Shown here piece after piece: positions 38,801 through 52,002 of a stretch of 64,000 bases of DNA. The notes under the pieces were generated by a model that saw only the letters and a program-made list of their open reading frames with translations, did no database searches and had not been told where the DNA came from. Position 1 is the stretch's first letter. Each line of letters starts with the position of its first letter. Source of the stretch: Escarpia spicata (lineage: Eukaryota > Annelida > Polychaeta > Sabellida > Siboglinidae); contig OZ023214.1 of NCBI GenBank assembly GCA_963995525.1, positions 15,095,260-15,159,259 of the forward strand, in the 5' to 3' direction. The position numbers were made by a program, and so were the translations under genes.

Positions 38801-39245
38801 GAGTTTTCACACCTATAACTTACATAATATGTTCTTGTAACTTACGTGACGGAGATAAAACGGTAACATGCATTCCTATTTGTGGTTAATCTAGTTATTT
38901 GTGTAGCTTGGTGTCAGTCTAGCCTTCGTGAAGATTTGTAACATGCAGAACATCTATTTGGGGTAAGACCACATTCAGGATCCGTCCGCCGAAAAAATGC
39001 ACTTAAAATACCGTTTTCTGTGATATGTATAAATTTAGTTCGAACACTTTGACATGGGACATGTTTGTCTCGTGAATACTGAATGTACTGCTGCTTTAGA
39101 CAAGATAAAACATCAAATGGGGATGAGTTATCACACCTATAACTTACGTAATATGTTCTTGTAACTTACGTGACGGAGATAAAACGGTAACATGCATTCC
39201 CATTTGTGGTTAATCTAGTTATGTGTGTAGCTTGATATCAGTCTA
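32891..39245 (+). repeat. 6.35-kb near-identical duplicated block, copy 2
   Basis: Partner of 25,734-32,088 at an offset of 7157 bp (22 monomers). The left limit is set by 'gtctagtgag' versus 'gtctcgtgag' just before 25,741/32,898. The right limit is set by 'tctaacctt' versus 'tctagcctt' at 32,089/39,246, after which the two continue into different monomers. Confidence 0.9.
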
Positions 39246-42200
39246 GCCTTCGTGAAGATTTGTAACATGCAAAACATCTATTTGGGGTAAGACCACATCA
39301 AGGATCCGTCCGCCGAAAAAAGTGCACTACAAATACCGTTATGCTGTGATATGCATACATTTAGTTCGAACACTTTGACATGGGACATGTTTGTCTCGTG
39401 AGTACTGAATGTACTGCTGCTTTAGACAAGATAAAACATCAAATGGGGATGAGTTTTCACACCTATAACTTACGTAATATGTTCTTGTAACTTACGTGAC
39501 GGAGATAAAACGGTAACATGCATTCCCATTTGTGGTTAATCTAGTTATGTGTGTAGCTTGATATCAGTCTAGCCTTCCTGAAGATTTGTAACATGCAAAA
39601 CATCTATTTGGGGTAAGACCACATTAAGGATCCGTCCGCCGAAAAAAGTGCACTACAAATACAGTTATGCTGTGTTATGCATACATTTTGTTCGAACACT
39701 TTGAAATGGGACATGTTTGTCTCGTGAGTACTGAATGTACTGCTGCTTTAGACAAGATAAAACATCAAATGGGGATGAGTTATCACACCTATAACTTACG
39801 TAATATGTTCTTGTAACTTACGTGACGGAGATAAAACGGTAACATGCATTCCCATTTGTGGTTAATCTAGTTATGTGTGTAGCTTGATATCAGTCTAGCC
39901 TTCCTGAAGATTTGTAACATGCAAAACATATATTTGGGGTAAGACCACATCAAGGATCCTCCGCCGAAAAAAGTGCACTACAAATAAAGTTATGCTGCGT
40001 TATGCATGCATTTTGTTCGAACACTTTGACATGGGACATGTTTGTCTCGTGAGTACTGAATGTACTGCTGCTTTAGACAAGATAAAACATCAAATCGGGA
40101 TGAGTTTTCACACGTATAATTTACATAATATGTTCTTGTAACTTACGTGACGGAGATAAAACGGTAACATGCATTCCCATTTGTGGTTAATCTAGTTATG
40201 TGTGTAGCTTGGTATCAGTCTAGCCTTCGTGAAGATTTGTAACATGCAGAACATATATTTGGGGTAAGACCACATTCAGGATCCGTCCGCCGAAAAAGTG
40301 CACTTAAAATATCGTTTTCTGTGATATGTATAAATTTAGTTCGAACACTTTGACATGGGACATGTTTGTCTCGTGAGTACTGAATGTACTGCTGCTTTAG
40401 ACAAGATAAAACATCAAATGGGGATGAGTTATCACACCTATAACTTACGTAATATATTCTTGTAACTTACGTGACGGAGATAAAACGGTAACATGCATTC
40501 CCATTTGTGGTTAATCTAGTTATGTGTGTAGCTTGATATCAGTCTAGCCTTCCTGAAGATTTGTAACATGCAAAACATATATTTGGGGTAAGACCACATT
40601 AAGGATCCGTCCGCCGAAAAAAGTGCACTACAAATACCGTTATGCTGTGATATGCATAAATTTTGTTCGAACACTTTGACATGGGACATGTTTGTCTCGT
40701 GAGTACTGAATGTACTGCTGCTTTAGACAAGATAAAACATCAAATGGGGATGAGTTATCACACCTATAACTTACGTAATATGTTCTTGTAACTTACGTGA
40801 CGGAGATAAAACGGTAACATGCATTCCCTTTTGTGGTTAATCTAGTTATGTGTGTAGCTTGGTATTAGTCTAGCCTTCCTGAAGATTTGTAACATGCAGA
40901 ACATCTATTTGGGGTAAGACCACATTCAGGATCCGTCCGCCGAAAAAGTGCACTTAAAATACCGTTTTCTGTGATACGTATAAATTTAGTTCGAACACTT
41001 TGACATGGGACATGTTTGTCTCGTGAGTACTGAATGTACTGCTGCTTTAGACAAGATAAAACATCAAATGGGGATGAGTTATCACACCTATAACTTACGT
41101 AACATGTTCTTGTAACTTACGTGACGGAGATAAAACGGTAACATGCATTCCCATTTGTGGTTAATCTAGTTATGTGTGTAGCTTGATATCAGTGTAGCCT
41201 TCGTGAAGATTTGTAACATGCAAAACATCTATTTGGGGTAAGACCACATTAAGGATCCGTCCGCCGAAAAAAGTGCACTACAAATACCGTTATGCTGTGA
41301 TATGCATAAATTTTGTTCGAACACTTTGACATGGGACATGTTTGTCTCGTGAGTACTGAATGTACTGCTGCTTTAGACAAGATAAAACATCAAATGGGGA
41401 TGAGTTTTCATACCTATAACTTACGTAATATGTTCTTGTAAGTTACGTGACGGAGATAAAACGGTAACATGCATTCCCATTTGTGGTTAATCTAGTTATG
41501 TGTGTAGCTTGATATCAGTCTATCCTTCCTGAAGATTTGTAACATGCAAAACATATATTTGGGGTAAGATCACATTCAGGATCCGTCCGCCGAAAAAAGT
41601 GCACTACAAATACCGTTATACTGTGATATGCATACATTTTGTTCGAACACTTTGACATAGGACATGTTTGTCTCGTGAGTACTGAATGTACTGCTGCTTT
41701 AGACAAGATAAAACATCAAATGGGGATGAGTTTTCACACCTATAACTTACCTAATATGTTCTTGTAACTTACGTGACGGAGATAAAACGGTAACATGCAT
41801 TCCCATTTGTGGTTAATCTAGTTATGTGTGTAGCTTGATATCAGTCTAGCCTTCCTGAAGATTTGTAACATGCAAAACATCTATTTGGGGTAAGACCACA
41901 TTCAGGATCCGTCCGCCGAAAAAGTGCACTTAAAATACCGTTTTCTGTGATATGTATAAATTTAGTTCGAACACTTTGACATGGGACATGTTTGTCTCGT
42001 GAGTACTGAATGTACTGCTGCTTTAGACAAGATAAAACATCAAATGGGGATGAGTTATCACACCTATAACTTACGTAATATGTTCTTGTAACTTACGTGA
42101 CGGAGATAAAACGGTAACATGCATTCCCATTTGTGGTTAATCTAGTTATGTGTGTAGCTTGATATCAGTCTAGCCTTCCTGAAGATTTGTAACATGCAAA

Positions 42201-42550
42201 ACATATATTTGGGGTAAGACCACATCAAGGATCCTTCGCCGAAAAAAGTGCACTACAAATAAAGTTATGCTGCGTTATGCATACATTTTGTTCGAACACT
42301 TTGACATGGGACATGTTTGTCTCGTGAGTACTGAATGTACTGCTGCTTTAGACAAGATAAAACATCAAATGGGGATGAGTTTTCACACCTATAACTTACG
42401 TAATATGTTCTTGTAACTTACGTGACGGAGATAAAACGGTAACATGCATTCCCATTTGTGGTTAATCTAGTTATGTGTGTAGCTTGATATCAGTCTAGCC
42501 TTCGTGAAGATTTGTAACATGCAAAACATCTATTTGGGGTAAGACCACAT
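39246..42550 (+). repeat. Mixed satellite segment related to the 6.35-kb block
   Basis: About 39.3-40.3 kb repeats 36.05-37.06 kb at an offset of 3253 bp, sharing 'ctttgaaatggg', the deleted 'ggatcctccgcc', 'caaataaagt', 'gttatgcatgc' and 'aaaatatcgtt' (37,056/40,309). About 41.3-41.7 kb is a more diverged relative of 33.5-33.9 kb. At 42,229 'ggatccttcgcc' carries the same 1-bp deletion plus another substitution. There are no genes. Confidence 0.75.
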
Positions 42551-45160
42551 TAAGGATCCGTCCGCCGAAAAAGGTGCACTACAAATACCGTTATGCTGTG
42601 ATATGCATAACTTTTGTTCGAACACTTTGATATGGGACATGTTTGTCTCGTGAGTACTGAATGTACTGCTGCTTTAGACAAGATAAAACATCAAATGGGG
42701 ATGAGTTTTCACACCTATAACTTACGTAATATGTTCTTGTAACTTACGTGACGGAGATAAAACGGTAACATGCATTCCCATTTGTGGTTAATCTAGTTAT
42801 GTGTGTAGCTTGATATCAGTCTAGCCTTCGTGAAGATTTGTAACATGCAAAACATCTATTTGGGGTAAGACCACATTAAGGATCCGTCCGCCGAAAAAAG
42901 TGCACTACAAATACCGTTATGCTGTGATATGCATAACTTTTGTTCGAACACTTTGATATGGGACAAGTTTGTCTCGTGAGTACTAAATGTACTGCTGCTT
43001 TAGACAAGATAAAACATCAAATGGGGATGAGTTTTCACACCTATAACTTACATAATATGTTCTTGTAACTTACGTGACGGAGATAAAACGGTAACATGCA
43101 TTCCCATTTGTGGTTAATCTAGTTATGTGTGTAGCTTGGTGTCAGTCTAGCCTTCGTTAAGATTTGTAACATGCAGAACATCTATTTGGGGTAAGACCAC
43201 ATTCAGGATCCGTCCGCCGAAAAAGTGCACTTAAAATACCGTTTTCTGTGATATGTATAAATTTAGTTCGAACACTTTGACATGGGACATGTTTGTCTCG
43301 TGAGTACTGAATGTACTGCTGCTTTAGACAAGACAAAACATCAAATGGGGATGAGTTATTACACCTATAACTTACGTAATATGTTCTTGTAACTTACGTG
43401 ACGGAGATAAAACGGTAACATGCATTCCCATTTGTGGTTAATCTAGTTATGTGTGTAGCTTGATATCAGTCTAGCCTTCGTGAAGATTTGTAACATGCAA
43501 AACATATATTTGGGGTAAGACCACATTAAGGATCCGTCCGCCGAAAAAAGTGCACTACAAATACCGTTATGCTGTGATATGCATAAATTTTGTTCGAACA
43601 CTTTGACATGGGACATGTTTGTCTCGTGAGTACTGAATGTACTGCTGCTTTAGACAAGATAAAACTTCAAATGGGGATGAGTTTTCACACCTATAACTTA
43701 CGTAATATGTTCTTGTAACTTACGTGACGGAGATAAAACGGTAACATGCATTCCCATTTGTGGTTAATCTAGTTATGTGTGTAGCTTGATATCAGTCTAG
43801 CCTTCCTGAAGATTTGTAACATGCAAAACATCTATTTGGGGTAAGAGCACATCAAGGATCCGTCCGCCGAAAAAAGTGCACTACAAATACCGTTATGCTG
43901 CGTAATGCATACATTTTGTTCGAACACTTTGACATGGAACATGTTTGTCTCGTGAGTACTGAATGTACTGCTGCTTTAGACAAGATAAAACATCAAATGG
44001 GGATGAGTTATTACACCTATAACTTACGTAATATGTTCTTGTAACTTACGTGACGGAGATAAAACGGTAACATGTATTCCCATTTGTGGTTAATCTAGTT
44101 ATGTGTGTAGCTTGATATCAGTCTAGCCTTCGTGAAGATTTGTAACATGCATAACATATATTTGGGGTAAGACCACATTCAGGATCCGTCCGCCGAAAAA
44201 GTGCACTTAAAATACCGTTTTCTGTGATATGTATAAATTTAGTTCGAACACTTTGATATGGGACATGTTTGTCTCGTGAGTACTGAATGTACTGCTGCTT
44301 TAGACAAGATAAAACATCAAATGGGGATGAGTTATCACACCTATAACTTACGTAATATGTTCTTGTAACTTACGTGACGGAGATAAAACGGTAACATGCA
44401 TTCCCATTTGTGGTTAATCTAGTTATGTGTGTAGCTTGATATCAGTCTAACCTTCGTGAAGATTTGTAACATGCAAAACATCTATTTGGGGTAAGACCAC
44501 ATTAAGGATCCGTCCGCCGAAAAAAGTGCACTTAAAATACCGTTATGCTGTGATATGCATAAATTTTGTTTGAACACTTTGACATTGGACAAGTTTAACT
44601 CGTGAGTTCTGAATGTACTGCTGCTTTAGACAAGATAAAACATCAAATGGGGATGAGTTTTCACACCTATAACTTACATAATATGTTCTTGTAACTTACG
44701 TGACGGAGATAAAACGGTAACATGCATTCCTATTTGTGGTTAATCTAGTTATGTGTGTAGCTTGGTGTCAGTCTAGCCTTCGTGAAGATTTGTAACATGC
44801 AGAACATCTATTTGGGGTAAGACCACATTCAGGATCCGTCCGCCGAAAAAATGCACTTAAAATACCGTTTTCTGTGATATGTATAAATTTAGTTCGAACA
44901 CTTTGACATGGGACATGTTTGTCTCGTGAATACTGAATGTACTGCTGCTTTAGACAAGATAAAACATCAAATGGGGATGAGTTATCACACCTATAACTTA
45001 CGTAATATGTTCTTGTAACTTACGTGACGGAGATAAAACGGTAACATGCATTCCCATTTGTGGTTAATCTAGTTATGTGTGTAGCTTGATATCAGTCTAG
45101 CCTTCGTGAAGATCTGTAACATGCAAAACATCTATTTGGGGTAAGACCACATTAAGGATC
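42551..45160 (+). repeat. Mixed satellite segment
   Basis: Eight monomers with variants from both the left block (key-monomer markers 'acaagtttg', 'gtactaaatg', 'cgttaagattt' near 42,962-43,160) and the central zone ('attcctatttg', 'cgtgaatactg' near 44,725-44,935). The unit starting near 42,927 joins a type-4 head ('aacttttg...gatatggg') to key-monomer markers, which looks like a recombination joint. Private changes include 'gtgagttctg' near 44,602 and 'catgtattccc' near 44,070. Confidence 0.75.
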
Positions 45161-48100
45161 CGTTCGCCGAAAAAAGTGCACTACAAATACCGTTATGCTG
45201 TGATATGCATACATTTTGTTCGAACACTTTGACATGGGACATGTTTGTCTCGTGAGTACTGAATGTACTGCTGCTTTAGACAAGATAAAACATCAAATGG
45301 GGATGAGTTATCACACCTATAACTTACGTAATATGTTCTTGTAACTTACGTGACGGAGATAAAACGGTAACATGCATTCCCATTTGTGGTTAATCTAGTT
45401 ATGTGTGTAGCTTGATATCAGTCTAGCCTTCCTGAAGATTTGTAACATGCAAAACATCTATTTGGGGTAAGACCACATTAAGGATCCGTCCGCCGAAAAA
45501 AGTGCACTACAAATACCGTTATGCTGTGATATGCATAAATTTTGTTCGAACACTTTGACATGGGACATGTTTGTCTCGTGAGTACTGAATGTACTGCTGC
45601 TTTAGACAAGATAAAACATCAAATGGGGATGAGTTATCACACCTATAACTTACGAAATATGTTCTTGTAACTTACGTGACGGAGATAAAACGGTAACATG
45701 CATTCCCATTTGTGGTTAATCTAGTTATGTGTGTAGCTTGATATCAGTCTAGCCTTCGTGAAGATTTGTAACATGCAAAACATCTATTTGGGGTAAGACC
45801 ACATTAAGGGTCCGTCCGCCGAAAAAAGTGCACTACAAATACCGTTATGCTGTGATATGCATAACTTTTGTTCGAACACTTTGATATGGGACATGTTTGT
45901 CTCGTGAGTACTGAATGTACTGCTGCTTTAGACAAGATAAAACATCAAATGGGGATGAGTTTTCACACCTATAACTTACGTAATATGTTCTTGTAACTTA
46001 CGTGACGGAGATAAAACGGTAACATGCATTCCCATTTGTGGTTAATCTAGTTATGTGTGTAGCTTGATATCAGTCTAGCCTACGTGAAGATTTGTAACAT
46101 GCAAAACATCTATTTGGGGTAAGACCACATTAAGGATCCGTTCGCCGAAAAAAGTGCACTACAAATACCGTTATGCTGTGATATGCATACATTTTGTTCG
46201 AACACTTTGACATGGGACATGTTTGTCTCGTGAGTACTGAATGTACTGCTGCTTTAGACAAGATAAAACATCAAATGGGGATGAGTTATCACACCTATAA
46301 CTTACGTAATATGTTCTTGTAACTTACGTGACGGAGATAAAACGGTAACATGCATTCCCATTTGTGGTTAATCTAGTTATGTGTGTAGCTTGATATCAGT
46401 CTAGCCTTCCTGAAGATTTGTAACATGCAAAACATCTATTTGGGGTAAGACCACATTAAGGATCCGTCCGCCGAAAAAAGTGCACTACAAATACCGTTAT
46501 GCTGTGATATGCATAAATTTTGTTCGAACACTTTGATATGGGACATGTTTGTCTCGTGAGTACTGAATGTACTGCTGCTTTAGACAAGATAAAACATCAA
46601 ATGGGGATGAGTTATCACACCTATAACTTACGTAATATGTTCTTGTAACTTACGTGACGGAGATAAAACGGTAACATGCATTCCCATTTGTGGTTAATCT
46701 AGTTATGTGTGTAGCTTGATATCAGTCTAGCCTTCGTGAAGATTTGTAACATGCAAAACATCTATTTGGGGTAAGACCACATTAAGGATCCGTCCGCCGA
46801 AAAAAGTGCACTACAAATACCGTTATGCTGTGATATGCATAACTTTTGTTCGAACACTTTGATATGGGACATGTTTGTCTCGTGAGTACTGAATGTACTG
46901 CTGCTTTAGACAAGATAAAACATCAAATGGGGATGAGTTTTCACACCTATAACTTACGTAATATGTTCTTGTAACTTACGTGACGGAGATAAAACGGTAA
47001 CATGCATTCCCATTTGTGGTTAATCTTGTTATGTGTGTAGCTTGATATCAGTCTAGCCTTCCTGAAGTTTTGTAACATGCAAAACATCTATTTGGGGTAA
47101 GACCACATTAAGGATCCGTCCGCCGAAAAAAATGCACTACAAATACCGTTATGCTGTGTTATGCATACATTTTGTTCGAACACTTTGACATGGGACATGT
47201 TTGTCTCGTGAGTACTGAATGTACTGCTGCTTTAGACAAGATAAAACATCAAATGGGGATGAGTTATCACGCCTATAACTTACGTAATATGTTCTTGTAA
47301 CTTTCGTGACGGAGATAAAACGGTAACATGCATTCCCATTTGTGGTTAATCTAGTTATGTATGTAACTTGATATCAGTCTAGCCTTCGTGAAGATTTGTA
47401 ACACGCAAAACATCTATTTGGGGTAAGACCACATTAAGGATCCGTCCGCCGAAAAAAGTGCACTTAAAATACCGTTATGCTGTGATATGCATAAATTTTG
47501 TTCGAACACTTTGACATGGGACAAGTTTGTCTCATGAGTACTAAATGTACTGCTGCTTTAGACAAGATAAAACATCAAATGGGGATGAGTTTTCACACCT
47601 ATAACTTACATAATATGTTCTTGTAACTTATTGACGGTGATAAAACGGTAACATGCATTCCCATTTGTGGTTAATCTAGTTATGTGTGTAGCTTGGTGTC
47701 AGTCTAGCCTTCGTTAAGATTTGTAACATGCAGAACATCTATTTGGGGTAAGACCACATTCAGGATCCGTCCGCCGAAAAAGTGCACTTAAAATACCGTT
47801 TTCTGTGATATGTATAAATTTAGTTCGAACACTTTGACATGGGACATGTTTGTCTCTTGAGTACTGAATGTACTGCTGCTTTAGACAAGATAAAACATCA
47901 AATGGGGATGAATTTTCACACCTATAACTTACGTAATATGTTCTTGTAACTTACGTGACGGAGATAAAACGGTAACATGCATTCCCATTTGTGGTTAATC
48001 TAGTTATGTGTGTAGCTTGATATCAGTCTAGCCTTCCTGAAGATTTGTAACATGCAAAACATCTATTTGGGGTAAGACCACATCAAGTATCCGTCCGCCG

Positions 48101-51100
48101 AAAAAAGTGCACTACAAATACCGTTATGCTGCGTTATGCATACATTTTGTTCGAACACTTTGACATGGGACATGTTTGTCTCGTGAGTAATGAATGTACT
48201 GCTGCTTTAGACAAGATAAAACATCAAATGGGGATAAGTTATCACACCTATAACTTACGTAATATGTTCTTGTAACTTACGTGACGGAGATAAAACGGTA
48301 ACATGCATTCCCATTTGTGGTTAATCTAGTTATGTGTGTAGCTTGATATCAGTCTAGCCTTCGTGAAGATTTGTAACATGCAAAACATCTATTTGGGGTA
48401 AGACCACATTAAGGATCCGTTCGCCGAAAAAAGTGCACTACAAATACCGTTATGCTGTGATATGCATACATTTTGTTCGAACACTTTGACATGGGACATG
48501 TTTGTCTCGTGAGTACTGAATGTACTGCTGCTTTAGACAAGATAAAACATCAAATGGGGATGAGTTATCACACCTATAACTTACGTAATATGTTCTTGTA
48601 ACTTACGTGACGGAGATAAAACGGTAACATGCATTCCCATTTGTGGTTAATCTAGTTATGTGTGTAGCTTGATATCAGTCTAGCCTTCCTGAAGATTTGT
48701 AACATGCAAAACATCTATTTGGGGTAAGACCACATTAAGGATCCGTCCGCCGAAAAAAGTGCACTACAAATACCGTTATGCTGTGATATGCATAAATTTT
48801 GTTCGAACACTTTGACATGGGACATGTTTGTCTCGTGAGTACTGAATGTACTGCTGCTTTAGACAAGATAAAACATCAAATGGGGATGAGTTATCACACC
48901 TATAACTTACGTAATATGTTCTTGTAACTTACGTGACGGAGATAAAACGGTAACATGCATTCCCATTTGTGGTTAATCTAGTTATGTGTGTAGCTTGATA
49001 TCAGTCTAGCCTTCGTGAAGATTTGTAACATGCAAAACATCTATTTGGGGTAAGACCACATTAAGGATCCGTCCGCCGAAAAAAGTGCACTACAAATACC
49101 GTTATGCTGTGATATGCATAACTTTTGTTCGAACACTTTGATATGGGACATGTTTGTCTCGTGAGTACTGAATGTACTGCTGCTTTAGACAAGATAAAAC
49201 ATCAAATGGGGATGAGTTTTCACACCTATAACTTACGTAATATGTTCTTGTAACTTACGTGACGGAGATAAAACGGTAACATGCATTCCCATTTGTGGTT
49301 AATCTAGTTATGTGTGTAGCTTGATATCAGTCTAGCCTTCCTGAAGTTTTGTAACATGCAAAACATCTATTTGGGGTAAGACCACATTAAGGATCCGTCC
49401 GCCGAAAAAAATGCACTACAAATACCGTTATGCTGTGTTATGCATACATTTTGTTCGAACACTTTGACATGGGACATGTTTGTCTCGTGAGTACTGAATG
49501 TACTGCTGCTTTAGACAAGATAAAACATCAAATGGGGATGAGTTTTCACACCTATAACTTACATAATATGTTCTTGTAACTTACGTGACGGAGATAAAAC
49601 GGTAACATGCATTCCCATTTGTGGTTAATCTAGTTATGTGTGTAGCTTGGTGTCAGTCTAGCCTTCGTGAAGATTTGTAACATGCAAAACATCTATTTGG
49701 GGTAAGACCACATTAAGGATCCGTTCGCCGAAAAAAGTGCACTACAAATACCGTTATGCTGTGATATGCATACATTTTGTTCGAAAACTTTGACATGGGA
49801 CATGTTTGTCTCGTGAGTACTGAATGTACTGCTGCTTTAGACAAGATAAAAAATCAAATGGGGATGAGTTATCACACCTATAACTTACGTAATATGTTCT
49901 TGTAACTTACGTGACGGAGATAAAACGGTAACATGCATTCCCATTTGTGGTTAATCTAGTTATGTGTGTAGCTTGATATCAGTCTAGCCTTCCTGAAGAT
50001 TTGTAACATGCAAAACATCTATTTGGGGTAAGACCACATTAAGGATCCGTCCGCCGAAAAAAGTGCACTACAAATACCGTTATGCTGTGATATGCATAAA
50101 TTTTGTTCGAACACTTTGACATGGGACATGTTTGTCTCGTGAGTACTGAATGTACTGCTGCTTTAGACAAGATAAAACATCAAATGGGGATGAGTTATCA
50201 CACCTATAACTTACGTAATATGTCCTTGTAACTTACGTGACGGAGATAAAACTGTAACATGCATTCCCATTTGTGGTTAATCTAGTTATGTGTGTAGCTT
50301 GATATCAGTCTAGCCTTCGTGAAGATTTGTAACATGCAAAACATCTATTTGGGGTAAGACCACATTAAGGATCCGTCCGCCGAAAAAAGTGCACTACAAA
50401 TACCGTTATGCTGTGATATGCATAACTTTTGTTCGAACACTTTGATATGGGACATGTTTGTCTCGTGAGTACTGAATGTACTGCTGCTTTAGACAAGATA
50501 AAACATCAAATGGGGATGAGTTTTCACACCTATAACTTACGTAATATGTTCTTGTAACTTACGTGACGGAGATAAAACGGTAACATGCATTCCCATTTGT
50601 GGTTAATCTTGTTATGTGTGTAGCTTGATATCAGTCTAGCCTTCCTGAAGTTTTGTAACATGCAAAACATCTATTTGGGGTAAGACCACATTAATGATCC
50701 GTCCGCCGAAAAAAATGCACTACAAATACCGTTATGCTGTGTTATGCATACATTTTGTTCGAACACTTTGACATGGGACATGTTTGTCTCGTGAGTACTG
50801 AATGTACTGCTGCTTTAGACAAGATAAAACATCAAATGGGGATGAGTTATCACGCCTATAACTTACGTAATATGTTCTTGTAACTTTCGTGACGGAGATA
50901 AAACGGTAACATGCATTCCCATTTGTGGTTAATCTAGTTATGTATGTAGCTTGATATCAGTCTAGCCTTCGTGAAGATTTGTAACACGCAAAACATCTAT
51001 TTGGGGTAAGACCACATTAAGGATCCGTCCGCCGAAAAAAGTGCACTTAAAATACCGTTATGCTGTGATATGCATAACTTTTGTTCGAACACTTTGATAT

Positions 51101-52002
51101 GGGACATGTTTGTCTCGTGAGTACTGAATGTACTGCTGCTTTAGACAAGATAAAACATCAAATGGGGATGAGTTTTTCACACCTATAACTTACGTAATAT
51201 GTTCTTGTAACTTACGTGACGGAGATAAAACGGTAACATGCATTCCCATTTGTGGTTAATCTAGTTATGTGTGTAGCTTGATATCAGTCTAGCCTTCCTG
51301 AAGTTTTCTAACATGCAAAACATCTATTTGGGGTAAGACCACATTAAGGATCCGTCCGCCGAAAAAAATGCACTACAAATACCATTATGCTGTGTTATGC
51401 ATACATTTTGTTCGAACACTTTGACATGGGACATGTTTGTCTCGTGAGTACTGAATGTACTGCTGCTTTAGACAAGATAAAACATCAAATGGGGATGAGT
51501 TTTCACACCTATAACTTACATAATATGTTCTTGTAACTTACGTGACGGAGATAAAACGGTAACATGCATTCCCATTTGTGGTTAATCTAGTTATGTGTGT
51601 AGCTTGGTGTCAGCCTAGCCTTCGTTAAGATTTGTAACATGCAGAACATCTATTTGGGGTAAGACCACATTCAGGATCCGTCCGCCGAAAAAGTGCACTT
51701 AAAATACCGTTTTCTGTGATATGTATAAATTTAGTTCGAACACTTTGACATGGGACATGTTTGTCTCTTGAGTACTGAATGTACTGCTGCTTTAGACAAG
51801 ATAAAACATCAAATGGGGATGAGTTTTCACACCTATAACTTACGTAATATGTTCTTGTAACTTACGTGACGGAGATAAAACGGTAACATGCATTCCCATT
51901 TGTGGTTAATCTAGTTATGTGTGTAGCTTGATATCAGTCTAGCCTTCGTGAAGATTTGTAACATGCAAAACATCTATTTGGGGTAAGACCACATTAAGGA
52001 TC
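45161..52002 (+). repeat. Right block HORs of 3, 7, 4 and 7 monomers
   Basis: The variant 'ggatccgttcgccg' marks HOR register, with 'cgttcg' at 45,161, 46,139, 48,418, 49,722 and 52,003. Spacings are 978, 2279, 1304 and 2281 bp, that is 3, 7, 4 and 7 monomers. The 2279 spacing contains a 1-bp net deletion ('cttattgacggtgat' near 47,628). The 2281 spacing contains an extra T ('gagtttttcac' near 51,170). BamHI sites are lost at 45,808, 48,087 and 50,694. Another recurring marker is 'ctgaagttttgtaac' with 'gaaaaaaatgcac'. Confidence 0.85.
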
